Assembly (NCBI RefSeq): GCF_900241005.1 | Contig: NZ_OEST01000007.1 | Location: forward strand, 1-64,000 | Origin: Bacteroides cutis | GTDB taxonomy: Bacteria; Bacteroidota; Bacteroidia; Bacteroidales; Bacteroidaceae | Direction of reading: 5' to 3' | Length of the DNA: 64,000 nt | Part shown: positions 42,891 to 52,205 of the stretch, one piece after another | Layout of the letters: each line of letters opens with the position of its first letter | Position numbering within the stretch: the first letter of the stretch is position 1 | Made by a program: the position numbers and the translations under genes | The notes under the pieces: generated by a model | Seen by the model: only the letters and a program-made list of their open reading frames with translations | Databases searched by the model: none | What the model was told of the DNA's origin: nothing

Positions 42891-44282
42891 TTACTCCTTA
42901 ATTTTTTTCTTATACTGTTCAAATCGTAATGTTATATCCCTGACGAAATTATATGTTTCTATTCCACGGAAATAACCATTTTTACAGACAGGATCAGTAA
43001 AATACTCTTCGTTGCTTTTCAGCAGGATGAAATTTTCTACATTATCGCGCCAAACATATTTGTTCTTTCCGTATTTCTCAGCCAGAGCCATAGCATCCAA
43101 TACGTGTCCAATACCGGAGTTGTAAGATGCCAATACGAAGTTCAGTCTCTCCTCTGGGGGAACTGCAGAAAAACTTCTGGCAGTGGCAGCGATATATTTT
43201 ACTGCTGCTTTGATGTTTTCTTCAGGGTTATGTTCTTTGCCCGGCGGTACTCCCATGGCTCGTGCGGTAGTCGGCATCAGTTGCATCAGTCCTTTGGCGC
43301 CTGCCCATGATACTGCCGTAGAATCGAAATTGGATTCTGTATAGGCCAACGATGCCAATAGACGCCAATCCCAATTGATTTCAGGGGCATATTTCTTGAA
43401 TAAATGATCGTAATGAGAGATTTTTCCTTCTCGTAAGGATAAGATAGGAGAGTGAGGAATAGCTTTGCTGATTTCAAAATAACGTTTCATACTTGCTGTA
43501 TAAGCAGGCGAAGTCATATTTTCTTCATGCCATTTGTTAGCTGCTGCTGCCAGTTGTGGACAGTTCCTTCTTACAGCCCATGAAGCACGTTGATCAAAAC
43601 TTATAGAAAGGCTAATGTTTAGGTGGGGATAATAAGTCGTATTTAATTGTGCTACATCATTGTCGGCTACAGTATAAGATATCTTTCCTTGTGAAACCTG
43701 AGTAATCAAATCTTCCACAGTAATACTATCGTTGGTTACTTTATGAATATTTATTCCTCCTCCAAGTTCTTTGTCAAGGTTCACTAAACGATCGTAATAC
43801 TTACCTGGTTTTACATATATGTCTTTCCCGATAAGTTCTGTAACGTCTTTCAGAGGTTTAGTACGTCCATCGGTACGTTGTACAATAACTTGATGAGTAA
43901 TTACTTCTTCACCACAGTAAATCAGACTGTCTTTCCATTCCTTTGTAATGGGTAGGTTATAAGCAATAAGATCACCTTCACCTGTAAGGAGTTTTTCTAT
44001 GAGATCATGTACGTTTTTGGCAACCTTAATTTTTAGATTTATCCCAAGACTTTTGGCAAATTGCTCACTTAATTCGTATTGAAAACCCATGTCTTGTCCA
44101 CGGTAAATAAAATAGGAAGTAGAACTGTATAATGTCAATACTATCAACTCTCCACTATCCTTTATTTGTTGCAAGTCATCACCACTTTCTTCTACAGCGG
44201 CATTATGACTACCACGGCATCCTGAAATGCAACATATTATCATCATTGACAATATCGTCCATAATCCGCTTCTCTTTTTCAT
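42891..44282 (-). CDS. MltF-like membrane-bound lytic transglycosylase
   Basis: A 463-residue lipoprotein (acceptor Cys22, CISGC) that cleaves peptidoglycan glycan strands. It has an N-terminal extracellular solute-binding (family 3) domain (about 40-270, GELIVLTLYSSTSYFIYRGQDMGFQYELSEQFAKSLG) and a C-terminal SLT lysozyme-like domain (about 290-445, LASLAYTESNFDSTAVSWAGAKGLMQLMP with the catalytic Glu in YTESNF, and VLASYNSGIGHVLDA). This is the MltF two-domain plan. It follows udk by 31 bases in the same direction. Confidence 0.92.
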   Translation of the reverse strand: MKKRSGLWTILSMMIICCISGCRGSHNAAVEESGDDLQQIKDSGELIVLTLYSSTSYFIYRGQDMGFQYELSEQFAKSLGINLKIKVAKNVHDLIEKLLTGEGDLIAYNLPITKEWKDSLIYCGEEVITHQVIVQRTDGRTKPLKDVTELIGKDIYVKPGKYYDRLVNLDKELGGGINIHKVTNDSITVEDLITQVSQGKISYTVADNDVAQLNTTYYPHLNISLSISFDQRASWAVRRNCPQLAAAANKWHEENMTSPAYTASMKRYFEISKAIPHSPILSLREGKISHYDHLFKKYAPEINWDWRLLASLAYTESNFDSTAVSWAGAKGLMQLMPTTARAMGVPPGKEHNPEENIKAAVKYIAATARSFSAVPPEERLNFVLASYNSGIGHVLDAMALAEKYGKNKYVWRDNVENFILLKSNEEYFTDPVCKNGYFRGIETYNFVRDITLRFEQYKKKIKE

Positions 44283-44313
44283 GGTACAGCAATTAATATC
44301 TGATACTTAATAT

Positions 44314-44922
44314 CTATCTTAAGTGTTTCTTAATATACATCGTGAGTATATCAATTGCCACTTGGTTGTTACCACCTTCCGGAACAATGAGGTCAGCATA
44401 CCTCTTACAAGGCTCAATGAATTGCAAATGCATTGGTTTTAGAATACGGGTATAACGTTCCATTACAGCCTCGGCGGTACGTCCACGTTCAATCACGTCC
44501 CGTTGGATAACGCGGATAAGGCGTTCATCGGGATCTGCATCTACAAAAATCTTGAGATCCATCATGCTACGAAGTTTTTTGTCGCATAAAGCAAGGATAC
44601 CTTCAATGATAATCACTTCACGTGGTTCGATATGGATGGTTTCGGGCTGACGGGTACATGTCAGATACGAATAAGTGGGTTGTTCGATGCTTTTACCATC
44701 GCGCAACATGGAAACGTGTTTGGACAGAAGATTCCATTCGAATGCATCGGGATGGTCGAAATTGATATTCTGCCGTTCTTCCACAGGTACGTGGCTACTG
44801 TCTTTATAGTAAGAATCTTGCGGCAATAATACCACTTCACCTACAGGGAGACTTTCAATAATTTTACGTACGACGGTGGTCTTTCCCGAACCTGTTCCGC
44901 CTGCAATTCCTATTATTAACAT
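44314..44922 (-). CDS. udk: Uridine kinase
   Basis: Phosphorylates uridine and cytidine in pyrimidine salvage. A 202-residue P-loop kinase: Walker A GIAGGTGSGKTT (about 5-16), VVLLPQDSYYKD, NFDHPDAFEW for substrate binding, VIIEGILALCDKKLRSMMDLKIFVDADPDERLIRVIQRD. Length and motifs are standard. It is the first gene of a pair with the mltF-like gene and divergent from the Dabb gene. Confidence 0.95.
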   Translation of the reverse strand: MLIIGIAGGTGSGKTTVVRKIIESLPVGEVVLLPQDSYYKDSSHVPVEERQNINFDHPDAFEWNLLSKHVSMLRDGKSIEQPTYSYLTCTRQPETIHIEPREVIIIEGILALCDKKLRSMMDLKIFVDADPDERLIRVIQRDVIERGRTAEAVMERYTRILKPMHLQFIEPCKRYADLIVPEGGNNQVAIDILTMYIKKHLR

Positions 44923-44953
44923 CCGTTTAAGTGTATATTTGAAACAAAACCAG

Positions 44954-44962
44954 TATTTTTGC
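44954..44962 (+). promoter_or_regulatory. -7 box of the Dabb gene
   Basis: TATTTTTGC, 64 bases before the start; its leader contains the small hairpin AGCCG-CTT-CGGCT. Confidence 0.45.
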
Positions 44963-44990
44963 AGTTGTTAAATACAGCCGCTTCGGCTGA

Positions 44991-44998
44991 CAAATATA
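44991..44998 (-). promoter_or_regulatory. -7 box of udk
   Basis: TATATTTG on the minus strand, about 70 bases before the start. It lies downstream of the opposing Dabb -7 box, so the two divergent transcripts would overlap in their leaders. Confidence 0.4.
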
Positions 44999-45025
44999 GA
45001 TATAAATCATTTAAATAACAAAGTT

Positions 45026-45325
45026 ATGGTCAAGCACATTGTTTTATTTAAGCTGAAAGATGAGGCTTCGGCTGAGGAAAAGTTAGCGGCAATGAATAAT
45101 TTTAAGGAAGCTATTGAAGCGCTTCCTGCTAAAATTTCCGTTATTCGTAAGATTGAAGTTGGATTAAATATCAATCCTGCTGAAGCTTGGAGTATTGCTT
45201 TGTATAGTGAGTTTGACACATTGGATGATGTGAAGTTCTATGCTACACATCCCGAACATGTGGCTGCTGGTAAACTTATTGCAGGTGTGAAAGAAAGTCG
45301 TGCTTGCGTAGATTACGAAGATTAA
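45026..45325 (+). CDS. Dabb (stress-responsive alpha/beta barrel) protein
   Basis: A 99-residue ferredoxin-like-fold protein with the family opening VKHIVLFKLKDEA and the C-terminal FDTLDDVKFYATHPEHVAAGKLIAGVKESRACVDYE. Such domains dimerise; some are cyclases or heme-related, most are uncharacterised. It lies 30 bases before the DsbD gene and probably shares its transcript. Confidence 0.88.
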   Translation: MVKHIVLFKLKDEASAEEKLAAMNNFKEAIEALPAKISVIRKIEVGLNINPAEAWSIALYSEFDTLDDVKFYATHPEHVAAGKLIAGVKESRACVDYED

Positions 45326-45354
45326 ATTAGCAATAAATGAACCAAAAATTAGAA

Positions 45355-47409
45355 ATGAAGAAAATATTATTCTCTACTTTTTTGTTGCTTCTCGCTATTG
45401 TGGTGCAAGCGCAGATACACGAACCTGTTAAATTCAAATCGGAGTTGAAAACTTTACCAGCAGGTGAAGCCGAAATTGTGTTTACCGGTGTGATTGATAA
45501 AGGTTGGCATGTTTACTCTACCGATCTGGGTGATGGGGGACCTATTTCGGCCACTTTTAATACTGAGAAACTTTTTGGTGTTGAGTTGGTAGGTAAGCTG
45601 AAACCCGTTGGAAAGGAAATATCCGCGTTCGATAAGTTGTTTGAAATGAAGGTGCGTTATTTTGAGAATACAGCACAATTTGTTCAGCAGTTGAAATTGA
45701 CAGGGGGTATTTACGAAATAGATGGTTATTTGGAATATGGTGCATGTAATGATGAGAATTGTTTACCACCTACTCAAGTGCCATTCAACTTTTCCGGTAA
45801 GGCTGAAGGTGAGACTTCTAAGGAAATTTTAGTCGCTCCACAAACAGAGAGTCAGCCTGTGACACAACAAGTTATTACGAAAACTGTTGCGGATACCGCT
45901 TCTGTTGTAGCTATCGGTGGGGGGGATGGAATTACTGGAATAAATGTTTCCGATGGAGATATTGATCTTTGGAAACCGGTTATCAATGATTTACATATGT
46001 TGGGAGAAACTACTTCCCAGGAGAATATGTCATGGATTTATATCTTCATTACTGGTTTTCTCGGTGGATTGTTAGCGTTGTTCACTCCCTGTGTATGGCC
46101 TATCATACCGATGACGGTGAGCTTCTTCTTGAAACGTAGTAAAGACAAGAAAAAAGGTGTTCGTGATGCGTGGACATATGGTGCGTCCATCGTAGTGATA
46201 TACGTTACCTTAGGACTAGCTATTACGTTGATCTTTGGTGCTAGTGCACTGAATGCGCTTTCAACGAATGCAGTTTTCAATATCCTGTTTTGTTTGATGT
46301 TGGTAGTGTTTGCTGCTTCTTTTTTCGGAGCGTTTGAAATAACTCTTCCCTCCAAATGGAGTAACGCAGTAGATAGCAAGGCTGAAAAAACAAGTGGCTT
46401 GCTCAGTATTTTCCTGATGGCATTCACGCTTTCATTAGTATCTTTTTCTTGTACAGGTCCTATTATCGGTTTCTTGTTGGTACAAGTTTCTACGACTGGT
46501 AGTGTGGTAGCTCCGGCTATTGGTATGTTGGGTTTTGCTATCGCATTGGCATTGCCGTTCACATTGTTTGCATTATTCCCGTCATGGTTGAAGTCTATGC
46601 CTAAGTCAGGAGGTTGGATGAATGTTATTAAAGTGACACTCGGTTTCCTTGAACTTGCATTTGCGTTGAAGTTCCTTTCTGTTGCCGATTTGGCTTATGG
46701 CTGGCGTATCCTTGACCGTGAAACGTTTCTTGCTTTATGGATTGTACTGTTTGCTCTGCTCGGTTTCTATTTGTTGGGTAAAATTAAGTTTCCGCACGAT
46801 GATGACGATAATAAGGTCAGTGTGCCGCGTTTTTTCATGGCTTTGACTTCTTTGGCATTTGCTGTTTATATGGTTCCCGGTTTATGGGGAGCACCGTTGA
46901 AGGCAGTCAGTGCTTTTGCGCCGCCTATGCAGACACAGGATTTCAATCTGTACAATAATGAGGTACATGCCCAGTTTGATGATTATGATCTTGGTATGGA
47001 GTATGCTCGTTTGCATGGCAAGCCCGTAATGCTGGATTTCACTGGTTATGGTTGTGTGAATTGTCGAAAGATGGAACTTGCTGTATGGACAGATCCGAAG
47101 GTGAGCGATATCATCAATAACGATTATGTGCTTATCACGCTTTATGTAGATAATAAAACTCCGCTCACTTCTCCTGTGAAGATTATGGAAAACGGAAAAG
47201 AACGTACTTTACGTACAGTAGGCGATAAGTGGAGTTATTTGCAACGAGTTAAGTTCGGTGCCAATGCACAACCGTTCTATGTGCTGATTGACAATGAAGG
47301 CAGACCACTTAATAAGTCATATTCTTATGATGAGGATATTCCCAAATATATAGAATTCTTGCAAACAGGTTTGGAAAATTATAAGAAAGAGAAAGTTAAT
47401 CAAGAATGA
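45355..47409 (+). CDS. dsbD: DsbD-type thiol:disulfide interchange protein
   Basis: Carries reducing power from cytosolic thioredoxin to the periplasm. A signal peptide ([19 protein letters not shown]) is followed by an N-terminal DsbD-alpha-type domain (about 20-150, with CNDENCLPP), a membrane domain of about eight helices (about 220-520) with redox cysteines in [10 protein letters not shown] and [10 protein letters not shown], and a C-terminal thioredoxin domain with GCVNCRKME. It is 684 residues from this ATG; an ATG six codons upstream is also possible. The acyltransferase gene overlaps its end by four bases. Confidence 0.93.
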   Translation: MKKILFSTFLLLLAIVVQAQIHEPVKFKSELKTLPAGEAEIVFTGVIDKGWHVYSTDLGDGGPISATFNTEKLFGVELVGKLKPVGKEISAFDKLFEMKVRYFENTAQFVQQLKLTGGIYEIDGYLEYGACNDENCLPPTQVPFNFSGKAEGETSKEILVAPQTESQPVTQQVITKTVADTASVVAIGGGDGITGINVSDGDIDLWKPVINDLHMLGETTSQENMSWIYIFITGFLGGLLALFTPCVWPIIPMTVSFFLKRSKDKKKGVRDAWTYGASIVVIYVTLGLAITLIFGASALNALSTNAVFNILFCLMLVVFAASFFGAFEITLPSKWSNAVDSKAEKTSGLLSIFLMAFTLSLVSFSCTGPIIGFLLVQVSTTGSVVAPAIGMLGFAIALALPFTLFALFPSWLKSMPKSGGWMNVIKVTLGFLELAFALKFLSVADLAYGWRILDRETFLALWIVLFALLGFYLLGKIKFPHDDDDNKVSVPRFFMALTSLAFAVYMVPGLWGAPLKAVSAFAPPMQTQDFNLYNNEVHAQFDDYDLGMEYARLHGKPVMLDFTGYGCVNCRKMELAVWTDPKVSDIINNDYVLITLYVDNKTPLTSPVKIMENGKERTLRTVGDKWSYLQRVKFGANAQPFYVLIDNEGRPLNKSYSYDEDIPKYIEFLQTGLENYKKEKVNQE

Positions 47410-48065
47410 AACATATTGTAGATATCGATACGTGGGAACGCCGGGATAATTTCGGTTTTTTCCGGAGTTTCGTAAATTCCTGGTATTCCATTACCACTGA
47501 AATTGATTGTACTGAAGCACGTTCCGCAGCAAAAATTGCGGGACGTTCCTTTTTTCTCTACTACTTATATGCTGTGCTTCGTGCCGCCAATGAGGTAGTA
47601 GAGCTCCGTTATCGTATAGATAAGGAAGGTCGGGTTATCTATCACGATCAAGTTGATATTATTTCTCCGATAGCAGTTCCCGGAAAGACTTTTTATACGG
47701 TTCGTATCCCTTATCACGAAGATTTTGAGAGCTTTTATACAGAGGCTTATGCTCTGATAACGAATATCCCGGAAGACGGTGATCCTTATGGGGCGGAGAA
47801 AACTTTGATAAAACATGGAGACTATGATGTAGTGCATCTGAGTGCAGTTCCCAAAATGTTCTTTACTGCCACTACTTATACGCTTGCCGAAGTTGGAAAC
47901 GGATGTAACTACCCTTTGATGACAGCAGGTAAGGCCGTTCTTCGTGAAGGTAGGTTGGTATTTCCTTTATCTATTTATGTGAATCATGCTTTTGTAGACG
48001 GTTCGCATTTAAGTACATTCTTTGAAAAAATCGAACAATATCTTAGGGAAATTTCACGTGGATAA
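47406..48065 (+). CDS. Chloramphenicol acetyltransferase-like acyltransferase
   Basis: A 219-residue CAT-fold protein: [25 protein letters not shown] at the start, and the catalytic motif [18 protein letters not shown] with His194 (family HxxxDG). The usual CAT size is about 215. Its place overlapping dsbD (ATGA) speaks for a housekeeping CatA-like role rather than acquired drug resistance; the natural substrate is unknown, and chloramphenicol acetylation cannot be assumed. Confidence 0.87.
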   Translation: MKHIVDIDTWERRDNFGFFRSFVNSWYSITTEIDCTEARSAAKIAGRSFFLYYLYAVLRAANEVVELRYRIDKEGRVIYHDQVDIISPIAVPGKTFYTVRIPYHEDFESFYTEAYALITNIPEDGDPYGAEKTLIKHGDYDVVHLSAVPKMFFTATTYTLAEVGNGCNYPLMTAGKAVLREGRLVFPLSIYVNHAFVDGSHLSTFFEKIEQYLREISRG

Positions 48066-48152
48066 TCTCTATAGAAACAAGTTTACCGCTTGTAAAAAGT
48101 AGAAAATAACGTTTAATTCAGCGTATTACAGATTTATTACAGAATTTATCTT

Positions 48153-48160
48153 TAGCTTTG
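48153..48160 (+). promoter_or_regulatory. -7 box of the DUF2490 gene
   Basis: TAGCTTTG, 19 bases before the ATG. Confidence 0.5.
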
Positions 48161-48179
48161 TAGTCATAACTAATAGCCA

Positions 48180-48866
48180 ATGATGAATTTGATTAATAAG
48201 AATGTAGAAATAAAGAAAAATAATTTTCGAAGGAAAATTGTTTCTGTATTCGTTATGTTATGCGTTACGTCCCAATTTTTGCAGGCACAGGAAGAGGATT
48301 TTACCAGTTGGCTTAATGCTGGTTTCGAATATAAAGTGAAACCAGCATTTGTTATATCTACTGATTTAGAGTGGCGTACTAAGAATGATTTAAATAGAAC
48401 AGATCGTTGGGGAATAGGAGTAGGGGGAGAGTATCTTTTTTTACCTTTCTTGAAATTTGGTGCCGGATATGAACTGCATTATCGTAACCGGGGTGAAAGT
48501 GGATGGGAATTTCGTCATCGTTATCGTGTGGATGGAACGCTTTCTACGCATTTGCAGCATCTCAAGTTATCATTACGGGAACGTTTGCAGCATACCTTTG
48601 ATGGAGAAAATGATGAATTCCGTCTGCGTTCACGTTTCAAATTAGCTTATGATATACCGAAATGTAAGCTGGAACCTTATGTCTCGGTAGAAATATATAA
48701 CGGGTTAAATTTTGGAGAACATTTTAATGTACAGCGTATGCGTTATCGGACAGGATTGAGCTTTGAGGTAACAGACAATTGGGATACAGAGGTTTTCTAT
48801 TGTCGTCAGTGGCAACGTGACAGACAGAAAAATATAGTAGGGATAGAATGTTCGTATAGTTTTTAG
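48180..48866 (+). CDS. DUF2490 family outer-membrane-like protein
   Basis: A 228-residue exported protein; the signal peptide ends near FLQAQ, preceded by a long charged n-region that may mean a later start (the ATG in VFVMLC is too late). The body shows alternating beta-strands (WLNAGFEYKVKPAFVISTDLEWRTK, GAGYELHYRNRGESGWEFRHRYRVDG) and ends in Phe (IECSYSF), which fits an outer-membrane barrel of the DUF2490 family. The function is unknown. Its stop overlaps that of the convergent DUF4421 gene by four bases. Confidence 0.8.
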   Translation: MMNLINKNVEIKKNNFRRKIVSVFVMLCVTSQFLQAQEEDFTSWLNAGFEYKVKPAFVISTDLEWRTKNDLNRTDRWGIGVGGEYLFLPFLKFGAGYELHYRNRGESGWEFRHRYRVDGTLSTHLQHLKLSLRERLQHTFDGENDEFRLRSRFKLAYDIPKCKLEPYVSVEIYNGLNFGEHFNVQRMRYRTGLSFEVTDNWDTEVFYCRQWQRDRQKNIVGIECSYSF

Positions 48867-49981
48867 AATGTGTCTCGTCTTTCGGATTTCTTCTTCCGAT
48901 ACTCTTTTTTAAGATAGAAATTGAAGCCGGCATATACCTGTAATGTACCGAAGCCATTGTTCAGTGAGAAGTTCTTCCGATAGTAATCGTATGTTCTACC
49001 TACAAACGAGCTACCCACGAAATATTTACTATTATTATATACTATTCCGGCTCTTACAATGAAGTCAATATTGATATTTTTGTACCATTCGTTTTTTTCT
49101 CCTTCTGCTTTTTCAATCCGGGATGTTTTATATGCCACAGCAGGATTGACTGATAGACATGCAAGACAATTTCGTGCAAATACCCAGTTGTAGGCATAAC
49201 CGAAATTGAGACTGAGATTGGTGTACTTTATGTGCTTTACTTTCATACCCGAATTCATCGTTTCTCGGATAATTTCCGGTAATAAGGTATAGTCAAAGTT
49301 CAGATTATGCGTAGATACCGATAGTCCCGCGATAAATGATCCGGCATTTCTGCGTTGGTTGGTAGATTGGCTGAAAGCTGCTGGATAAGAGAAACGTCGG
49401 TTATTGAAAATATAGTATAAATTTAATCCCTTCATATCTACTTTCAATCCTCTGAAATCTTCTGAGTAGTCCGAAGGGATATTTGAAAAGCCGGTTACTT
49501 TATGTATTTTATAATCATTACCTGTACGACGGTAGAAAATGTCTACTCCTAACTTTGAACTGTAAAGGCTGAGGTCAAATTCTGTTCCTTTCTTTTTCCC
49601 ACTTTTTTTTCCGAGAAGTGCTTCTGTGTCTACTGACCATCCCAGGAATATCCAGCGCCATCCGAAATAAACACCGATCTTGTTATGAGGTTTAGGAGAG
49701 AGGCGTAATCGTTGAGGTTCAGGAATGATGCTTGATATTGAGTAATATTCATAATTTGTGAAGTGGTCGAGCATCAGAGCATAATTATATCGGTTAGGAC
49801 TGATATAGGTCGTATCGAAATTACTGAAATTAAGGAATTTCTTAATACCCTTTTTGAACCTTTTCTGATGTGTTTCCGGTTGGATACTATCGTTTGCAAC
49901 GAGAACACTAACTTCATTCTGAGCAAATAAAGGTAGCGGTAACAGTATCCATAAACAGAAAATAAATCTTTTCAGCATCAT
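48863..49981 (-). CDS. DUF4421 family outer-membrane-like protein
   Basis: A 372-residue exported protein (signal KRFIFCLWILLPLPLFAQ). Features typical of DUF4421: YISPNRYNYALMLDHFTNYEYYSI and NKIGVYFGWRWIFLGWSVDTEAL, followed by many amphipathic strands with KLGVDIFYRRTGNDYKI and NRRFSYPAAFSQSTNQRRNAGSFIAG. It is probably an outer-membrane barrel. The ATG MMLKRF may start at either Met. The function is unknown. The four-base tail-to-tail overlap with DUF2490 leaves no room for a terminator between them. Confidence 0.82.
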   Translation of the reverse strand: MMLKRFIFCLWILLPLPLFAQNEVSVLVANDSIQPETHQKRFKKGIKKFLNFSNFDTTYISPNRYNYALMLDHFTNYEYYSISSIIPEPQRLRLSPKPHNKIGVYFGWRWIFLGWSVDTEALLGKKSGKKKGTEFDLSLYSSKLGVDIFYRRTGNDYKIHKVTGFSNIPSDYSEDFRGLKVDMKGLNLYYIFNNRRFSYPAAFSQSTNQRRNAGSFIAGLSVSTHNLNFDYTLLPEIIRETMNSGMKVKHIKYTNLSLNFGYAYNWVFARNCLACLSVNPAVAYKTSRIEKAEGEKNEWYKNINIDFIVRAGIVYNNSKYFVGSSFVGRTYDYYRKNFSLNNGFGTLQVYAGFNFYLKKEYRKKKSERRDTF

Positions 49982-50088
49982 TTCCAGTCAGTGTAAAATT
50001 TTCTTGTAGACGAAGATAGGTAAAAACACTCTATTAGACAAGTATCCTTTTCTATTTCTCGAATTTTACATACGTTTATGATATTGTA

Positions 50089-50373
50089 ATGGTACGTCAT
50101 GAAGTCCTTCACATGATGGAAGGAAATAGTTATTCTGAGATTTCGTTGAAAGAAGCAATTATTAAGAAGTTTGGTAAACATCGGCGTTTTTATATTTGTT
50201 CGATAGAAGATATGGATACTGATACTCTTATTGGGTTTCTTAAAGAAGAAGGAAAATTTATGTCGTCTGATGATGGCTTCGCGGTTAATATAACGAAAAT
50301 GTGCAATCATTCATTGGGTTGTTGCAATGAAAGATTGCTTTTATTTCTCATTACAACTTTTTTATTCTATTGA
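50089..50373 (+). CDS. YecH-like (DUF2492) putative metal-binding protein, C-terminally extended
   Basis: A 94-residue protein whose first 74 residues match the YecH/DUF2492 family: HEVLHMMEGNSYSEISLKEAI, RFYICSIEDMDTDTLIGFLKEEGKF and the terminal KMCNH, with His and Cys residues placed for metal binding. As I know the family, proteins stop at or near CNH; here the frame runs on for 20 mainly hydrophobic residues (SLGCCNERLLLFLITTFLFY). Loss of the normal stop is likely. The function is unknown. Confidence 0.75.
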   Translation: MVRHEVLHMMEGNSYSEISLKEAIIKKFGKHRRFYICSIEDMDTDTLIGFLKEEGKFMSSDDGFAVNITKMCNHSLGCCNERLLLFLITTFLFY

Positions 50374-50395
50374 AAGAATATGCAATTGTTCTTTT

Positions 50396-50403
50396 TATAT
50401 TTG
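50396..50403 (+). promoter_or_regulatory. -7 box of the GDPD gene
   Basis: TATATTTG, about 67 bases before the chosen ATG. Confidence 0.5.
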
Positions 50404-50469
50404 TTGCCGAAAACATAAATACAAATGATTGTTACTTTAGAAAACAAACAATTTCAAACACGTTATAAT

Positions 50470-51369
50470 ATGAAAAAACTACGTTTAATTTTATTCTTAT
50501 TTTGTTGTTCCTTGTGCTTATGGGGACAAGACCGGGTAACAGTGATACAAAATGATTTTTTAGGTAATAATCCTCACCGGATTTTAGTAGTCTCTCATCG
50601 TGCTGACTGGCGTAATGCACCGGAAAATTCTTTGCAAGCTATCCGGAACAGTATTGCTATGGGGGTAGATATGGTAGAAATAGATTTAAAAAAGACTAAA
50701 GATGGATATTTGGTTTTAATGCACGATAACTCAATAAATCGTACGATGACTGGGAAAGGTGCGGTTGAAGATTATACTTTGGCCGAACTGAAAACAATGC
50801 GGTTGAAGAATGGGGCGGGATGTAAAACGCGGCATCAGATACCTACTTTTGAGGAAGTGATGGAATTATGTAAAGGTAAGGTTATGGTGAATGTAGACAA
50901 AGGATATGATTATTTTAAAGAAGCTTACGAGATATTGAAAAAGACCGGGACGGTAAATCAATGTGTTATGAAAGCCTCGTTACCTTATGAACGGGTAAAG
51001 GCGGAAAATGGAGATGTTTTGGATAAAATGATTTTTATGCCTGTCATCAATGTAAGTAGAAAAGGTGCGGAAGCTGTTATTGATAGTTATATAACTCATT
51101 TAAAACCAAAAGCATTTGAATTGATTTTTAATGATGATGGTCCAGAAGTACAACGCTTAATAAAGAAAGTCTACGATAGTGGTGCTAAGATTTTTATTAA
51201 TACCCTTTGGCCGGAACTTTGCGGAGGACATGATGATGACCGTGCGGTAGAACTGCAACAACCTGATGAAAGTTGGGGCTGGGTTATAGAACAAGGTGTT
51301 AAGCTAATTCAGACAGATCGTCCGGTATTATTATTGCAATATTTGAAAGAAAAAGGATTGCACGAATAA
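50470..51369 (+). CDS. Exported glycerophosphodiester phosphodiesterase family protein
   Basis: A 299-residue secreted TIM-barrel enzyme; signal KKLRLILFLFCCSLCLWGQ. The catalytic motifs are VVSHRADWRNAPENSLQAI (usually HRG; here HRA), VEIDLKKTKDGYLVLMHD (metal ligands Glu and Asp, then His) and NRTMTGKG. It cleaves glycerophosphodiesters to glycerol-3-phosphate and an alcohol, or possibly other phosphodiesters. The in-frame ATG 15 codons upstream would bury the signal sequence and was not used. Confidence 0.88.
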   Translation: MKKLRLILFLFCCSLCLWGQDRVTVIQNDFLGNNPHRILVVSHRADWRNAPENSLQAIRNSIAMGVDMVEIDLKKTKDGYLVLMHDNSINRTMTGKGAVEDYTLAELKTMRLKNGAGCKTRHQIPTFEEVMELCKGKVMVNVDKGYDYFKEAYEILKKTGTVNQCVMKASLPYERVKAENGDVLDKMIFMPVINVSRKGAEAVIDSYITHLKPKAFELIFNDDGPEVQRLIKKVYDSGAKIFINTLWPELCGGHDDDRAVELQQPDESWGWVIEQGVKLIQTDRPVLLLQYLKEKGLHE

Positions 51370-51405
51370 GTGTAGGAAATAAAGGTTGTTATTTTGAAGA
51401 TTTGT

Positions 51406-51414
51406 TATCTTTGC
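51406..51414 (+). promoter_or_regulatory. -7 box of the thioesterase gene
   Basis: TATCTTTGC, 20 bases before the ATG; a strong match. Confidence 0.65.
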
Positions 51415-51434
51415 TCCATAAAATTAAAGATAGT

Positions 51435-51926
51435 ATGAAGAAGATTATCAATCCATGGAAAAATATGGAAGGTTACAACTGTTTCGGTTGCTCTCCTGAT
51501 AATGAAGCTGGTGTAAGAATGGAGTTTTATGAAGATGGTGACGAGGTGGTGAGTATTTGGAAGCCGCGTCCGGAATACCAGGGCTGGTTGAATACGCTTC
51601 ATGGAGGTATCCAGTCGGTATTGTTGGATGAAATATGTGGTTGGGTGGTATTTCGTAAATTGCAAACCGGAGGAGTGACGTCAAAGATGGAAACTCGTTT
51701 TCGTAAATCCATATCCACTAATGATACACATGTAGTACTGCGCGCTTTTCTTAAGGAACAAAAGCGTAATATCGCTATTATAGAAGCGAGGCTTTACAAC
51801 AGTGTGGGAGAACTTTGTACAGAAGCTACGTGTACATATTTTACTTTTCCACAGGAAAAAGCGGAAACAGAAATGTATTTCCATCATTGCGATGTGGAAG
51901 CAGAAGAGATTTTGCCACTAATTTGA
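51435..51926 (+). CDS. PaaI-family hotdog thioesterase
   Basis: A 163-residue hotdog-fold thioesterase (acyl-CoA hydrolase type). NCFGCSPDNEAGVRMEF is the conserved CFGC...NxxGL-like opening, YQGWLNTLHGGIQSVLLDEICGW is the HGG substrate motif with the catalytic Asp/Glu region, and ARLYNSVGELCTEATCTYF ends the core. The ATG was selected because the promoter lies directly before it; an upstream TTG falls inside the -7 box. The substrate is unknown. Confidence 0.87.
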   Translation: MKKIINPWKNMEGYNCFGCSPDNEAGVRMEFYEDGDEVVSIWKPRPEYQGWLNTLHGGIQSVLLDEICGWVVFRKLQTGGVTSKMETRFRKSISTNDTHVVLRAFLKEQKRNIAIIEARLYNSVGELCTEATCTYFTFPQEKAETEMYFHHCDVEAEEILPLI

Positions 51927-51956
51927 AAGAAAAAACAATTTTTTTGTGATAAATCC

Positions 51957-51987
51957 TTGGATATTACGATGGGATACTTTACTTTTG
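51957..51987 (+). promoter_or_regulatory. Promoter of the his operon
   Basis: TTGG, 19 bases, TACTTTTG; both Bacteroides elements. The transcript would start about 15 bases before the leader peptide ATG. Confidence 0.65.
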
Positions 51988-52006
51988 TCGCATTGAAATA
52001 AAAAAC

Positions 52007-52054
52007 ATGAAGAATATCGTTGCACATCATCACCATCATCATCCTGACGAATAA
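52007..52054 (+). CDS. hisL: his operon leader peptide
   Basis: A 15-codon frame reading MKNIVAHHHHHHPDE with six consecutive His codons and a TAA stop. It lies between the his promoter and an intrinsic terminator before hisG. In classical attenuation, ribosomes stall at these codons when charged His-tRNA is scarce, which disrupts the terminator. The arrangement here fits exactly; it is too short for automatic gene calling. Confidence 0.9.
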   Translation: MKNIVAHHHHHHPDE

Positions 52055-52098
52055 TTCGGTGGGCGTATGAGTGTATGTGTATAACGTAGAACATAGAT

Positions 52099-52136
52099 AA
52101 CGAGGCTTACCGGATATTGGTAAGTCTCGTTTTTTA
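52099..52136 (+). terminator. Attenuator terminator of the his operon
   Basis: AACGAGGCTTACC pairs with GGTAAGTCTCGTT (one mismatch or wobble), loop GGATAT, then TTTTTATTTT. It stands 45 bases after the hisL stop and 70 before hisG, the correct place for transcription attenuation. Confidence 0.9.
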
Positions 52137-52205
52137 TTTTCAAGTATTTAGGAAAATAATTTGAATACTATATTTAGTAAATAATTAAATTATAAATAAA
52201 TAGTT

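Noticed and set aside
47406..48065. Chloramphenicol resistance gene
   Set aside because: The CAT fold and His motif are present, but the gene overlaps dsbD in a housekeeping-style operon; family members of this kind need not act on the drug.
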